DNA of 48,253 bases from Gammaproteobacteria bacterium (GTDB lineage Bacteria; Pseudomonadota; Gammaproteobacteria; SZUA-229), in the NCBI GenBank assembly GCA_015488885.1, contig WFMW01000045.1:1-48253 (forward strand). Reading direction: 5' to 3'. Position numbers and translations under genes: made by a program. Positions 25,131 to 35,313 of this stretch are shown in pieces. The notes under the pieces are model-generated. The model did not search any database. It was not told the DNA's origin and worked only from the letters and a program-made list of their open reading frames with translations. Every line of letters begins with the position of its first letter. Position 1 is the first letter of the stretch.

Positions 25131-25697
25131 TCAGCCATCAGGGTGTTTTTTGTAAATCATTACCACAGCGTGAACAGCGATACCTTCTTCTCGGCCAGTA
25201 AACCCCAGATGTTCAGTTGTGGTTGCTTTAATATTTACCTGCTCAGCTGACAGTGAAAATATTGTCGCTAATCGGTCTTGCATCGGCTGAATATAAGCAG
25301 ATAATTTTGGTGTCTGGGCAATGATCGTAGTATCTATATTTGCCACTATATAAGCCTTTTCAGAAACCATCTTAATCACTTTTTCTAATAATATCTGGCT
25401 ATTGATGTTTTTATATCGCTTGTCATTATCCGGGAAATGTCGGCCAATATCACCCGCAGCGATGGCACCTAGCAGGGCATCGCATAAAGCATGAATCAAT
25501 ACATCACCATCTGAATGTGCAATAAATCCTGCATGATACGGAATATTTACTCCCGCCAGGACAATATGATCACCAGAACCAAAACGATGTACATCGTAGC
25601 CGTGACCTATACGAAACGGCAGGCTCCTGGCATCTGTACCATCAGCTATTGATGTTTGCTGAACCTCTGGATTTTCCTGTACCAATTTATCCGCCAT
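25131..25697 (-). CDS. ispF: 2-C-methyl-D-erythritol 2,4-cyclodiphosphate synthase
   Basis: The 188-residue MEP-pathway enzyme has the zinc ligands in GHGYDVHRFG and HSDGDVLIHALCDALLGA, and the C-terminal INIKATTTEHLGFTGREEGIAV pattern (here VNIKATTTEHLGFTGREEG). The core begins at about residue 29; the first 28 residues are an extra hydrophilic extension. The start is supported by the 1-base overlap of its ATG with the ispD stop (TAATG). Confidence 0.95.
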   Translation of the reverse strand: MADKLVQENPEVQQTSIADGTDARSLPFRIGHGYDVHRFGSGDHIVLAGVNIPYHAGFIAHSDGDVLIHALCDALLGAIAAGDIGRHFPDNDKRYKNINSQILLEKVIKMVSEKAYIVANIDTTIIAQTPKLSAYIQPMQDRLATIFSLSAEQVNIKATTTEHLGFTGREEGIAVHAVVMIYKKHPDG

Positions 25698-26443
25698 TAG
25701 CGACTCCGTTCTGTTATATGAGAAAGATACAGGCCTGCCAGTTCGAGATCATCTGGCCGGGTTATTTTTATATTATCTTCATGCCCGCACACCAGTCGTG
25801 GCGAATACCCGGCCTGCTCCATGGCGGAGGACTCATCGGTAACAGCATAGCCGTGTAATATGGCCGTATCCAGTGACTGTTTCAACTGTTTCCAGGGAAA
25901 ATACTGTGGCGTTAAAGCATGCCATAGACCTTCACGATCTACCGTGGTGGCCACCCGTGAGCAGCTGTTTTCTGTTTGTTTCACGTGTTGGCGTTTCATA
26001 GTATCACGTACTGGTAAAGCCAGCAGGCCGCCATCATCTGTTTTAACCTCAGTAATCAGCCGGGAAATATCCTGCGCACGCAGACAGGGACGCACTGCAT
26101 CGTGTACCATAACCCAGTCAGTATCAGGATTAAAACCCGCTTGCCCAGTCAAACCCCTTAATGCATTTAATACCGAGTCACAACGTTCACGCCCGCCTGC
26201 CACCCTAATCACTGGTTTACGTTTATCAATATTCAGACTATCCCAGATAAGGTCGTCTGGCTGCAATGCAATCACCAGACCAGTAATACAGTCGAAGGCT
26301 AACAGACGATTAACGGTATGCGCAAGAATAGGGATTTCATTAAGCAGCAGATATTGTTTAGGGAGGGTCGATTGCATCCGTTTACCGATTCCCGCTGCCG
26401 GAACAATGGCCCAGATAGTATGATTTTTATTATGCTCAGACAT
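25697..26443 (-). CDS. ispD: 2-C-methyl-D-erythritol 4-phosphate cytidylyltransferase
   Basis: The 248-residue enzyme has the CTP-binding AIVPAAGIGKRMQSTLPKQYL, VAGGRERCDSVLNAL, WVMVHDAVRPCLRAQDI and LWHALTPQYFPWKQL followed by TDESSAMEQAG and the final NIKITRPDDLELA. It makes CDP-methylerythritol. It is translationally coupled to ispF. It comes 54 bases after lpxA, an unusual position: in many gammaproteobacteria ispD-ispF follow ftsB. Confidence 0.95.
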   Translation of the reverse strand: MSEHNKNHTIWAIVPAAGIGKRMQSTLPKQYLLLNEIPILAHTVNRLLAFDCITGLVIALQPDDLIWDSLNIDKRKPVIRVAGGRERCDSVLNALRGLTGQAGFNPDTDWVMVHDAVRPCLRAQDISRLITEVKTDDGGLLALPVRDTMKRQHVKQTENSCSRVATTVDREGLWHALTPQYFPWKQLKQSLDTAILHGYAVTDESSAMEQAGYSPRLVCGHEDNIKITRPDDLELAGLYLSHITERSR

Positions 26444-26497
26444 TAACCAGTAATGCTCTCGTCGAAAATGATCTAATCGAATATATCCGATCCAGTA

Positions 26498-27268
26498 TTA
26501 CCGAATCCAGCCGCGCTCACTGTTATTGAGGAAATTTAACATTAAACGCACATTTTCATGGGTATCGGCCAGCAATTCGACTTCCTGCAAAACCTGCCGG
26601 TGTGAATAAGCTGATTTTACCAGAAGCCTAAATGCTGCCTGTAAAGCTCTGATCGATTCTGGATCGAACCCTCGACGTTTTAAACCTTCCTTATTGATAC
26701 CCACTGCTCTGGCACGATTACCTGCAACCGTAAAAAAAGGCAGGACATCCCGATCTATCGCGGTCGAGAACCCTGAAAAAGCATGTGTTCCAATACGGGT
26801 AAACTGGTGAACGGTGGTATAGCCACCCAAAATGGCATAATCACCAACTTCAACATGACCAGCCAGCGCGGTGGCATTTGCCAGAATACAGTGATTACCT
26901 ATCTGGCAGTCATGCGCGACATGGCTACTGACCATAAATAAATTATTATTGCCAATTCGTGTTACCCCACCACCACCAGGCGTACCACGATGTAAAGTTG
27001 CATATTCACGGATAGTGTTATTGTCACCCACTTCGAGCCGGGTTGGTTCATTATGAAATTTTAAATCCTGTGGCTTTTCACCCACCGAAGCAAATTGAAA
27101 AATGTGATTATTCCTGCCCAGTTTGGTTGGCCCATTGATAACCACATGTGACGCAATATCCGTACCGCTACCAATTTCAACGTTGGCACCAATTACCGTA
27201 AACGGCCCGATACACACGTTCTCATCAATACTCGCTGTGGGATCAATAATGGCCTGGGGATGAATCAT
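26498..27268 (-). CDS. lpxA: UDP-N-acetylglucosamine acyltransferase
   Basis: The 256-residue enzyme performs the first lipid A step. It is built of left-handed beta-helix hexapeptides (IDPTASIDENVCIGPFTVIGANVEIG at the N-terminus), with the catalytic histidine region VSSHVAHDCQIGNHCILAN and the C-terminal helical domain GLKRRGFDPESIRALQAAFRLL. It follows fabZ by 25 bases. Unlike the usual order, the next gene is ispD, not lpxB. Confidence 0.96.
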   Translation of the reverse strand: MIHPQAIIDPTASIDENVCIGPFTVIGANVEIGSGTDIASHVVINGPTKLGRNNHIFQFASVGEKPQDLKFHNEPTRLEVGDNNTIREYATLHRGTPGGGGVTRIGNNNLFMVSSHVAHDCQIGNHCILANATALAGHVEVGDYAILGGYTTVHQFTRIGTHAFSGFSTAIDRDVLPFFTVAGNRARAVGINKEGLKRRGFDPESIRALQAAFRLLVKSAYSHRQVLQEVELLADTHENVRLMLNFLNNSERGWIR

Positions 27269-27293
27269 GGTTAATTCAGGTTAAACCTGATGA

Positions 27294-27746
27294 TTATTTA
27301 TCCGACATTTGTTGAGCAGCGCACAACATATCCGCCTTAACACATAACTGTCCATCCACCGATGCTTCACATGAAAATTTCCATACTGAGCGAGTTTGTT
27401 TGAGTATGCTTGCTTTTAACATCAACTGATCACCGGGAACCACCTGCCGTTTAAAGCGTGCATGGTCAACACCGACCAGTAAATACAGGATATCGTCACT
27501 TGGCATCTCGCTCATAGTACGAAAACCGAGCAAACCGGTCGCCTGTGCAAGTGCTTCAATAATTAACACCCCCGGCATGATTGCCTGTTGCGGAAAATGT
27601 CCGGTAAAAAAAGGTTCGTTAACCGAAACATTTTTAATGGCCGTAATAGATTCACCCGGTGTACACGACAGCACCCGGTCAACTAATAAAAACGGATAAC
27701 GGTGTGGAAGAAACTGTCGAATTTCTTCAATATACATTTCACTCAA
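27294..27746 (-). CDS. fabZ: 3-hydroxyacyl-[ACP] dehydratase FabZ
   Basis: The 150-residue hot-dog-fold dehydratase has the catalytic histidine in LPHRYPFLLVDRV and the catalytic glutamate in GHFPQQAIMPGVLIIEALAQATG. It makes trans-2-enoyl-ACP for fatty acid synthesis and competes with LpxA/LpxD for hydroxyacyl-ACP, which explains its place between lpxD and lpxA. Confidence 0.97.
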   Translation of the reverse strand: MSEMYIEEIRQFLPHRYPFLLVDRVLSCTPGESITAIKNVSVNEPFFTGHFPQQAIMPGVLIIEALAQATGLLGFRTMSEMPSDDILYLLVGVDHARFKRQVVPGDQLMLKASILKQTRSVWKFSCEASVDGQLCVKADMLCAAQQMSDK

Positions 27747-27836
27747 AACGTTATTCCTGTATTAAGTTAAAAGATAGGTAACTACTGTTAATTTTAACTA
27801 CTCGCCAGGTAGTTACAGAATGATTAAACAGGCGAT

Positions 27837-28850
27837 TCATTCAGCAGGCTGTTTTTCAAGTTTTCTGATGCGCCTTGCCATTTCATCCAGATGTTTAAAA
27901 CGCATCACATTTTTCTTCCAGTTGCTGTTTGTGTCAACCAGTACACTGGAGGAGTAAACCCCGGGCTGTTTTATTGATGAGGAAACAAATGTTCTACCGG
28001 TAATCACCACATTATCACTAATTTCAATATTATCGCGAATACCAACACCACCGCCAATCAAACAGTTCGCACCAATTTTAGCCGAGCCGGCAATACCTGT
28101 ATAGGCGGAAACAACAGTATGTCTGCCAATTTCAACGTTATGTCCGACATGAACCTGATCATCAAGTTTAACACCTTCATGAATAACTGTATCAAGCAAT
28201 GCACCCCGGTCGATGGTTGCATTGGCACCAATTTCGACATTATCAGCAATACGAACACAACCAAGCTGCGGGATTTTAAGGTAGGCATCACCATCCTTGA
28301 TAAAACCAAAACCATCCGTACCAATAACCACACCCGAGTGAATAATACCGTTTTCACCAATATAACAATCATGCTGAAGTGTAACATTGGCATACAGACG
28401 TGTATTCCTGCCGATGATTACATTTTCTTCCAGTACACAGCCTGCGCCGATGTAAACATTTTCGCCAAGCTTGCAACCGGCACGTATAACGGCATTGTCA
28501 TCAATTTTTGCAGACGGGTGAAGCTCGGCACTGTCTGCGACCACTGCCAGTGAGGAAATACCCGCCGTCGGTTTATGCTCAGGGTTAAGCAATACCGCTG
28601 CACGGGCAAAAATGAGTCGTGGATTATCCGTAACCAGTGCCGCAACAGGACATTCTTTCAGCCAGGCAGGTTTCAGAATAACTGCTGAGGCAGAGCTTGT
28701 TTTTAATGCATCGAGATATTTCGCGTGATTAATAAAAACCAGATACCCGCTTGTCGCCTGAGAAATATCTGCAACATTTTTAATTTCGCAGTCATCGCCA
28801 ACCAGCTCACAGCCTGTACGCCCGGCAATATCAGAAAGCAGAAAAACCAT
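27837..28850 (-). CDS. lpxD: UDP-3-O-(3-hydroxyacyl)glucosamine N-acyltransferase
   Basis: The 337-residue enzyme has an N-terminal uridine-binding domain (ELVGDDCEIKNVADI, GYLVFINHAKYLDAL) and a long hexapeptide beta-helix (IGAGCVLEENVIIGRNTRLYAN onwards). The catalytic histidine lies in HEGVKLDDQVHVGHNVEIG, and the C-terminus is helical (FKHLDEMARRIRKLEK). It performs the third step of lipid A synthesis. It follows skp by 35 bases. Confidence 0.96.
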   Translation of the reverse strand: MVFLLSDIAGRTGCELVGDDCEIKNVADISQATSGYLVFINHAKYLDALKTSSASAVILKPAWLKECPVAALVTDNPRLIFARAAVLLNPEHKPTAGISSLAVVADSAELHPSAKIDDNAVIRAGCKLGENVYIGAGCVLEENVIIGRNTRLYANVTLQHDCYIGENGIIHSGVVIGTDGFGFIKDGDAYLKIPQLGCVRIADNVEIGANATIDRGALLDTVIHEGVKLDDQVHVGHNVEIGRHTVVSAYTGIAGSAKIGANCLIGGGVGIRDNIEISDNVVITGRTFVSSSIKQPGVYSSSVLVDTNSNWKKNVMRFKHLDEMARRIRKLEKQPAE

Positions 28851-28885
28851 AAAAGGTTATCTAATAATGGTTATCTAATTATCAG

Positions 28886-29395
28886 TTATTTTTTAAATTG
28901 CGCTTTCATGGCCTTAAGAACCTTGTTGGTAATATCCAGCTTGTGATCGGTATATGCCACACCATCACTGAGAATCAGATTATATTTACCTTTTTTAGCT
29001 ATTTTATTAATAATTTCACGTACTGATTTCTGCAGTTTAGCCAGTTCTTTTGTGCGCATGACTGATACCTGTTGTGACAGTTCAGCTTCTTTCTGTTTCA
29101 GGCTCTGAATTTTGTTGATAATCTTTTTCTTCAGATCATTCAGTTTATCTTCAGTCATCACCAGTTCATTACGTTTGTATTGTTCCTGTAGTTTCTGAAT
29201 ACCCTCACCCATTTTTTTCAACTCATCACGTTTAGGGCCAAACTTTTCCAGCATCCTGGTATTAACCGCCTCAACCTGTGGTGCCTTACTTAATATTTCC
29301 TGTACACTGACGACACCTATTTTAAGCCCTGCTGCTGCCGATGCCGTAGTAAGAACAGATACAACAAACACACTTGCTAATAATAACTTTTTCAC
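28886..29395 (-). CDS. skp: periplasmic chaperone Skp (OmpH family)
   Basis: The 169-residue precursor has a signal peptide (KKLLLASVFVVSVLTTASAAAG), the Skp start LKIGVVSVQEILSKAPQ, and a long charged coiled coil (residues ~45-125) that forms the tentacles of the trimer. It ends in YNLILSDGVAYTDHKLDITNKVLKAM. It carries unfolded outer-membrane proteins to the BAM complex. It is 12 bases after bamA, which fits that role. Confidence 0.93.
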   Translation of the reverse strand: MKKLLLASVFVVSVLTTASAAAGLKIGVVSVQEILSKAPQVEAVNTRMLEKFGPKRDELKKMGEGIQKLQEQYKRNELVMTEDKLNDLKKKIINKIQSLKQKEAELSQQVSVMRTKELAKLQKSVREIINKIAKKGKYNLILSDGVAYTDHKLDITNKVLKAMKAQFKK

Positions 29396-29407
29396 TTTTA
29401 TATCTCC

Positions 29408-31798
29408 TCAGAAGAAAGAACCAATACTAAACTGGAATGCACGTACATTATCACCCTGTTTTGCATTAAGCGTTTTTGCCCAGCTAAACCTTAGTGGACC
29501 AATCGGTGAAATCCAGACAACTGACAACCCTGCAGAAGTACGTAACTGATTAAATTGAAACCCGTCAACCGTCGAATTAAAGGTTGGTTTATTGTCAAGA
29601 AACACATTACCAATATCATAAAACCCGCTTAAGCGTAACGAACTCGGTGGTTTTTCCATAAATGGTATAGGAAATATGTAATCAATGCCACCTGTAACTC
29701 GTAAATTACCACCAATTGGCAGGCCGGTATCGGGATCACGCGGCCCTAATGAGTTGCTGTCATAACCACGGACGGTTCTAATACCCCCGGCAAAATACCT
29801 TTCAAAGAAGGGCAGCTCATGATTTCTACCATAACCATTACCATAAGCAATATTTGTACGTACCAGAAAAGTAGTATTGGTGGTAAATGGCAGGAAATTT
29901 TTTGTCAGATAACTCATCTTGTAATATTCAAGCCCGCTACCCGGCACGGTCATCTTCAATGCAATAATATGCTGAATACCTCTGGTGGCAAAGACGGTAC
30001 GATTTCGCGTATCATGAGAGAAGCTGGCATTCAGGGTCAGACTGTTAAACAGACTGCCGTTTTTATTGACAAAATCTGTCACATCATTGGATGGATTAAG
30101 CGTCGAGGGGGTAATGCGTATATGGCTATAACCATAACCAAGATTTAATGTATTAAATTCAGTTAATGGGATACCGTAACCAATATTGACATCACCCGAA
30201 CTGGTTTCAAAATTATTGATTAATTCTCGACTGGCATTACGGTTACGATAAGAGAAACTCAAGGTACGACTGATGCCATCAAGGGTGTAATAGGGATTTG
30301 TATAAGCGGCACTGTAAATAGTATTAGCCTTGTCAGTATTGACATTCAGACTTAAACGTTTGCCTGTACCAAACAGGTTTTGCTGGGTTATGCCAACATT
30401 AAACACCAGACCCTGAACCTGCGAAAACCCTGCGCCAATATTAAAACTGCCTGCAAGTTTTTCAACGACTTTGACATTCAGATCCACCTGATTATTAGTA
30501 CCTGCTACCGGTACGGTTTGTATATCGACAGACTCAACATAAGGCAGGCGCTGGATACGTATTTTTGAACGTTTCAGCCGATTACTCGCCAGTATGGAAC
30601 CTTCCATTAAACGCATTTCACGTCGAAACACCTCATCGTCCGTACCATCATTACCATGAATTTCAATTCGCCTGATATAGACTTTATTACCGGGGATCAA
30701 TTGATAGGTCAATGCAACCTTTCGCTTTTTATCATTAATAACAGGGGTTATTTTTACTTTTGAAAACGCATAACCAATTTTACCCATCTGTTCATTAAGC
30801 CTCTTTTCGGTCAGTGTCATTAACTGCCGCGAGAAAATCATACCGGGTTTGGTTAACATCTGTGCTTTCAGTACCGCTTTATTTACCACCATTTTACCGG
30901 TTAGCTGACTCGATGAGATAGAATACCGCTGCCCCTCGGTAATATTGATTGTAATATATATATCCTGTTTGTCCGGCGTAATAGATACCTGAGTAGAATT
31001 AATGGCAAATTTTATATAACCCCGGTCGAGATAATAAGAGCGTAAGGTTTCCAGGTCGGCATTTAATTTTGGTTTTGAATATTTGTCTTTACTGGAAAAG
31101 AAATCCCACATGCTCGGAATGCCTGACTGTAATTCACCCAGCAGGATTTTATTAGAAAAGACTTTATTGCCAGTAATATTAATATGCTTAATTAATGCCA
31201 CCTGTCCCTCAGAGATGGTAATCGCTATATCAACCCGGTTCTTATTCAGTTTTGTTACTTTGGTTTTTACTTTTACGCCATATTTCCCCTGGCTGAAATA
31301 AACACGTTGAAGTTCCTGAGACAATCTATCCAGCAGCGAGCGATTAAATATCTGTCCCTTGGTTGCACCAATGCCGGTTAAGGCTTTTTTTAACGCATCA
31401 TCATCAATATCTTTATTACCAGTAAACGTTACCTCATTAATTGAAGGCCGTTCTTTTACCTTCACAATTAAAGTTGTGCCATCACGAAACAGAGCAACAT
31501 CAGTAAAAAAACCGGTTTTATATAACTCTTTAATGGAAAAGATTACCTGTTTTTCATCCATGGGATCACCCACACTAACCGGCAGGTAATTTAGCAAGGT
31601 ACCATCTGGCAGGCGTTTAAGCCCTTCAATTTTTATTTTACTGACAATAAAAGAATCTGCCGAACCATCAGAGGGCATTGTTTCACCATCAGACATTGCA
31701 GTATCTGTGTTTGCATAGGCTGGCCGCAACAAAAACACCATCAACAATAAAGAAACAGTACAGAAAGAAATACGCATACAGCTAGTCAGTTTTACCAT
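29408..31798 (-). CDS. bamA: outer membrane protein assembly factor BamA
   Basis: The 796-residue precursor has a signal peptide ending near PAYANT, about five POTRA repeats (e.g. SKIKIEGLKRLPDGTLLNYLPVSVGD, INEVTFTGNKDIDDDALKKAL, IKHINITGNKVFSNKILLGEL), and a 16-strand barrel with the loop-6 motif VRGYDSNSLGPRD. It ends in the aromatic insertion signal FSIGSFF. BamA inserts barrel proteins in the outer membrane. The ATG at 31798 is one base from the rseP stop; an in-frame ATG at 31777 would give a shorter signal peptide and cannot be excluded. Confidence 0.96.
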   Translation of the reverse strand: MVKLTSCMRISFCTVSLLLMVFLLRPAYANTDTAMSDGETMPSDGSADSFIVSKIKIEGLKRLPDGTLLNYLPVSVGDPMDEKQVIFSIKELYKTGFFTDVALFRDGTTLIVKVKERPSINEVTFTGNKDIDDDALKKALTGIGATKGQIFNRSLLDRLSQELQRVYFSQGKYGVKVKTKVTKLNKNRVDIAITISEGQVALIKHINITGNKVFSNKILLGELQSGIPSMWDFFSSKDKYSKPKLNADLETLRSYYLDRGYIKFAINSTQVSITPDKQDIYITINITEGQRYSISSSQLTGKMVVNKAVLKAQMLTKPGMIFSRQLMTLTEKRLNEQMGKIGYAFSKVKITPVINDKKRKVALTYQLIPGNKVYIRRIEIHGNDGTDDEVFRREMRLMEGSILASNRLKRSKIRIQRLPYVESVDIQTVPVAGTNNQVDLNVKVVEKLAGSFNIGAGFSQVQGLVFNVGITQQNLFGTGKRLSLNVNTDKANTIYSAAYTNPYYTLDGISRTLSFSYRNRNASRELINNFETSSGDVNIGYGIPLTEFNTLNLGYGYSHIRITPSTLNPSNDVTDFVNKNGSLFNSLTLNASFSHDTRNRTVFATRGIQHIIALKMTVPGSGLEYYKMSYLTKNFLPFTTNTTFLVRTNIAYGNGYGRNHELPFFERYFAGGIRTVRGYDSNSLGPRDPDTGLPIGGNLRVTGGIDYIFPIPFMEKPPSSLRLSGFYDIGNVFLDNKPTFNSTVDGFQFNQLRTSAGLSVVWISPIGPLRFSWAKTLNAKQGDNVRAFQFSIGSFF

Positions 31799-31799
31799 T

Positions 31800-33170
31800 T
31801 CACTGCATTAAACGATGAATATCATTAAATATTGCAATACCCATCAGTAAAGCAAGAATCACCATACCCAGTTGTTGTCCACGCATTTCAAAAGCCTGTG
31901 AGACAGGTGAACCTTTAATAATCTCTATCAGGTAATAAAATAAATGACCACCATCAAGTAATGGAACCGGCAACAAATTTAGCACCCCAAGACTTACCGA
32001 GATAACAGCAAGAAAAGAAAGAAAAGGAACCAGGCCGATTGAAGCCGTCACCCCTGCGTAGGTTGCAATCGTAATCGGGCCAGATATGTTAGCCAGTGCA
32101 GCTTCACCTGAAATCATCTTCCACATAACACGTAAAGTAAGTGCTGACATATCCCAGGTTTTTTCCAGTGCATGAACAGTCGCATCTAATGGGCCATATT
32201 GTATTCGCCTGGTTAATTGTTCGCGTAACCCGTCAGGCATTTTCTGGTAAGCACCAATAAAGCCCTGAGTTTTACCCCCCACCTTGCGCGCACCTGGAAT
32301 AATGGTTAAATGGATGACTTGATTGTCCCGCTGTATTTCAAACAGCATGGGACGCCCGGCTTTCTGTTTGATTAAAGCAACCAGATCGGCCCAGTTTTTA
32401 ACTTTCCTGCCACCAACCGATAAAACCAGATCACCTTTTTGTAAGCCTGCTTTTTCTGCCGGACTCGCTTTAATAATACCGCCAATTTTTGCATCCAGAT
32501 CCGGCCACCATTGATGAAAACCCAGTTGGCCGATGATATCACCCGTTGTTTTCAGCAGCTGTTTATTGCCTAACTGCAGGTGTCTTTCAACACTTAAACC
32601 TTCTGCCGTTTTTACACGTATATTTAATTCGCCTCCATTCAGGCCTTTTTCAAGCAATGCCAGACGGAAACCAGCCCATGAATCGACCGATTTATCACCA
32701 ACCTGCAATATCTCATCTTTATTTTCAAACCCTGCCTGTGCGGCAACGGAATGTTGCACCACTTTACCAACCAGAGGACGATCTACGGTTGTCCCCATAA
32801 GAAAGACAATCCAGTAGAAAATAATGGCCAGAACAAAATTAAATATCGGGCCCGCCGCTACGATAGCAATACGTTTTGATACCGGTTGCCGATTAAAGGC
32901 ACGTTTACGTTCATTGGCAGGCACTTCACCTTCACGTTCATCCAGCATCTTGACATAACCACCCAGTGGAATAGCTGCAAGTGCGTATTCTATGCTGTCA
33001 CCTTCTCTGGTTTTTCGTTTCCAGATAAAAAAAGGTTTACCGAAACCAATCGAAAATCGCAATACCTTCACCCCAACCATACGCGCCACCCAGTAATGGC
33101 CGAATTCGTGAAAGGTAACCAGTACCCCGATGGCAACAATAAAAAAGAAGATATTATGTATAACACTCAT
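31800..33170 (-). CDS. rseP: RIP metalloprotease RseP
   Basis: The 456-residue inner-membrane protease has the zinc motif in VTFHEFGHYWVARM, two PDZ domains (centres near AAQAGFENKDEILQVGDKSVDSW and PAEKAGLQKGDLVLSVGGRKV) and the C-terminal LNLLPVPLLDGGHLFYYLIE with the third zinc ligand. It cleaves RseA in the sigma-E response and cleans signal peptides. Next to bamA and skp it links sensing of outer-membrane stress with assembly. Confidence 0.96.
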   Translation of the reverse strand: MSVIHNIFFFIVAIGVLVTFHEFGHYWVARMVGVKVLRFSIGFGKPFFIWKRKTREGDSIEYALAAIPLGGYVKMLDEREGEVPANERKRAFNRQPVSKRIAIVAAGPIFNFVLAIIFYWIVFLMGTTVDRPLVGKVVQHSVAAQAGFENKDEILQVGDKSVDSWAGFRLALLEKGLNGGELNIRVKTAEGLSVERHLQLGNKQLLKTTGDIIGQLGFHQWWPDLDAKIGGIIKASPAEKAGLQKGDLVLSVGGRKVKNWADLVALIKQKAGRPMLFEIQRDNQVIHLTIIPGARKVGGKTQGFIGAYQKMPDGLREQLTRRIQYGPLDATVHALEKTWDMSALTLRVMWKMISGEAALANISGPITIATYAGVTASIGLVPFLSFLAVISVSLGVLNLLPVPLLDGGHLFYYLIEIIKGSPVSQAFEMRGQQLGMVILALLMGIAIFNDIHRLMQ

Positions 33171-33265
33171 AATTAGATTATATCAAATAAATGCTCAGCA
33201 GTTTCCCTGATGTTTTATTTTCGGACAAGCTCCTGGCCCGGGTTGTTAGGTCATTATGCAGGAAA

Positions 33266-34471
33266 TCAGCTTCCACGGGATGAAACAGTTGCACGCGCAA
33301 TATCTCTTGCTTTTTTATCTGCATCAAGAATTAATGCCAGTGTATCAACCTCGGTGGAAATAGATGCCCGTGATAATGTTTCGTCAACCACTGTTGCAAT
33401 ATCAGTAAACCTGATCTGGCCGTTTAAGAATGCATCAACGGCTACCTCGTTAGCTGCATTCAATACAATACTTGCTGAACCACCCGTTTTAATTGCTGCA
33501 AAACATAAGGCCAGGCAGGGAAAGCGTGTCAGATCAGGGTGTTCAAAATCAAGTTGTGCGACCGTGAAAATATCCAGTGGTTCCACCCCTGATTCAATTC
33601 TTTCAGGCCAGGCCAGTGCATTCGCAATGGGTGTGCGCATATCCGGGTTGCCCAATTGTGCCAGCACCGAGCCATCGTTATAACTGACCATGGAATGAAT
33701 AATACTCTGCGGATGAATAACCACTTCTATATTTTCCAGCGCCACACCAAACAGCCAGTGCGCCTCAATCAGTTCAAGGCCTTTATTCATCATTGTCGCT
33801 GAATCGACCGAGATTTTTCTACCCATCTCCCAGTTTGGGTGGGCGATTGCCTGCTCCGGGGTTACTGAATGCAGTTTATCTAGTGAAAGCGTCCGAAACG
33901 GGCCACCGCTTGCGGTCAACAATAGCCGCTTAACACCTTTGTTGTATTTATCTAGTACACCATCATTACAGCGATCTGGCAAACACTGAAAAATGGCATT
34001 ATGTTCACTATCAACCGGTAATAACTGTGCCTGATTGCTTTGCACTGTATCCATAAATAACTGGCCGGACATAACCAGTGATTCTTTATTCGCCAGCAGG
34101 ATACGTTTTGCCGCTTTTGCTGCAGCCAGCGTGGGGACAAGCCCGGCTGCACCAACAATCGCAGCCACCACACAATCTGTCGCCGCATCGCAGGCCACGT
34201 CAACTAGACCTGATTGGCCGGATAAAACTGACACCGACAACCCTGCTCTGTGTAGACGTTGTTCAAGTATCTGCGCATTTTTTTCATCCGCCATTACTGC
34301 ATAAACCGGCTGCCACTGCTTGCACTGCTGCTCAAGCAGGTCAATATTTTTATTTGCAGTCAGCGCAAATACCTTATAACGGTCAGAATGTCGGGCAATC
34401 ACATCCAGTGTATTCACCCCAATACTGCCGGTCGAACCTAACAGAGTAATCGATTGTTTGATACGATTCAT
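33266..34471 (-). CDS. dxr: 1-deoxy-D-xylulose-5-phosphate reductoisomerase
   Basis: The 401-residue MEP-pathway enzyme has the NADPH site [28 protein letters not shown], the metal-binding [19 protein letters not shown], and [19 protein letters not shown]. Its ATG overlaps the cdsA stop by one base (TGATG). It is in the same operon-like run as uppS, ispD and ispF. Confidence 0.97.
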   Translation of the reverse strand: MNRIKQSITLLGSTGSIGVNTLDVIARHSDRYKVFALTANKNIDLLEQQCKQWQPVYAVMADEKNAQILEQRLHRAGLSVSVLSGQSGLVDVACDAATDCVVAAIVGAAGLVPTLAAAKAAKRILLANKESLVMSGQLFMDTVQSNQAQLLPVDSEHNAIFQCLPDRCNDGVLDKYNKGVKRLLLTASGGPFRTLSLDKLHSVTPEQAIAHPNWEMGRKISVDSATMMNKGLELIEAHWLFGVALENIEVVIHPQSIIHSMVSYNDGSVLAQLGNPDMRTPIANALAWPERIESGVEPLDIFTVAQLDFEHPDLTRFPCLALCFAAIKTGGSASIVLNAANEVAVDAFLNGQIRFTDIATVVDETLSRASISTEVDTLALILDADKKARDIARATVSSRGS

Positions 34472-35313
34472 CAGGATAATGTTACCGGGCTGATTAACCA
34501 GTAGAAACCGGCAATAAATACCGGCATGGCAGCAAGCACACTGTCGATCCGATCAAGCATGCCACCATGACCTGGTAACAGCATACCGCTATCTTTAATC
34601 CCAGCTTCACGTTTGAGGAAACTAACATAAAGATCACCCGTTACAGAAATTAAAGTCATCATCACGGATAACAGCAGTAATAAAATGGCAGTTTCTCTGT
34701 CCAGATTAAAAAAATAGCTGACGATCAATGTATATAAAGTGGTCAACAATAATGCACCATATAAACCTTCACGGGTTTTACCCGGACTAATCTGTGGTGA
34801 AAGTTTCGTCTTACCAAAACGTTTACCACTGAAATAAGCACCAATATCAGCCACCCAGACCAGAGCCAGTGCATACATCAACCACCACTTTCCAGCGGGC
34901 ATATCACCCATGGGAGGAAGCGTATGAATAAGATGCATAGCGATAAACGCGGCCGGAAGAATAACCAGTGCAATCAGCAGCTTGTCTACCTGAATACCGC
35001 TAACCGCGTGACGGGGACAGGCACGTTTTAGATAATAGGTAAGACTAAACCACCAGATAACTGCTGCATAAACCAGCCAGATCGCCAGATGTTCAAATCG
35101 CAACAGGAATAGCCAGGGGATAACAAGCACCAGACCAGCATAGAGATAACGTAAAAGCCGTGACTTGACGAGTGCTAAACCTGCCCATTCACTGGCCGCA
35201 ATAAAAGTGACCAGAGTCAGCAAATAATCGACACTGCGTGTTGGCTGAAACAGGATAATCCAGACTACCAGTGCAGCAAGAGGTATCGCCGTCAGGATAC
35301 GCTGTATTAACAT
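34471..35313 (-). CDS. cdsA: phosphatidate cytidylyltransferase
   Basis: The 280-residue polytopic membrane enzyme makes CDP-diacylglycerol. The C-terminal signature [20 protein letters not shown] followed by GMLDRIDS is complete, including KR, KD and the HGG-DR residues. About seven to eight hydrophobic segments precede it. It overlaps both neighbours by one base (uppS stop / cdsA start and cdsA stop / dxr start), so the three are a coupled translational unit. Confidence 0.95.
   Translation of the reverse strand: MLIQRILTAIPLAALVVWIILFQPTRSVDYLLTLVTFIAASEWAGLALVKSRLLRYLYAGLVLVIPWLFLLRFEHLAIWLVYAAVIWWFSLTYYLKRACPRHAVSGIQVDKLLIALVILPAAFIAMHLIHTLPPMGDMPAGKWWLMYALALVWVADIGAYFSGKRFGKTKLSPQISPGKTREGLYGALLLTTLYTLIVSYFFNLDRETAILLLLLSVMMTLISVTGDLYVSFLKREAGIKDSGMLLPGHGGMLDRIDSVLAAMPVFIAGFYWLISPVTLS

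Noticed and set aside
27272-27292. Palindrome TCAGGTTAAACCTGA between lpxA and fabZ, similar to back-to-back element ends
   Set aside because: Only 7-bp arms and no interior; too short to be called a member of the element family.
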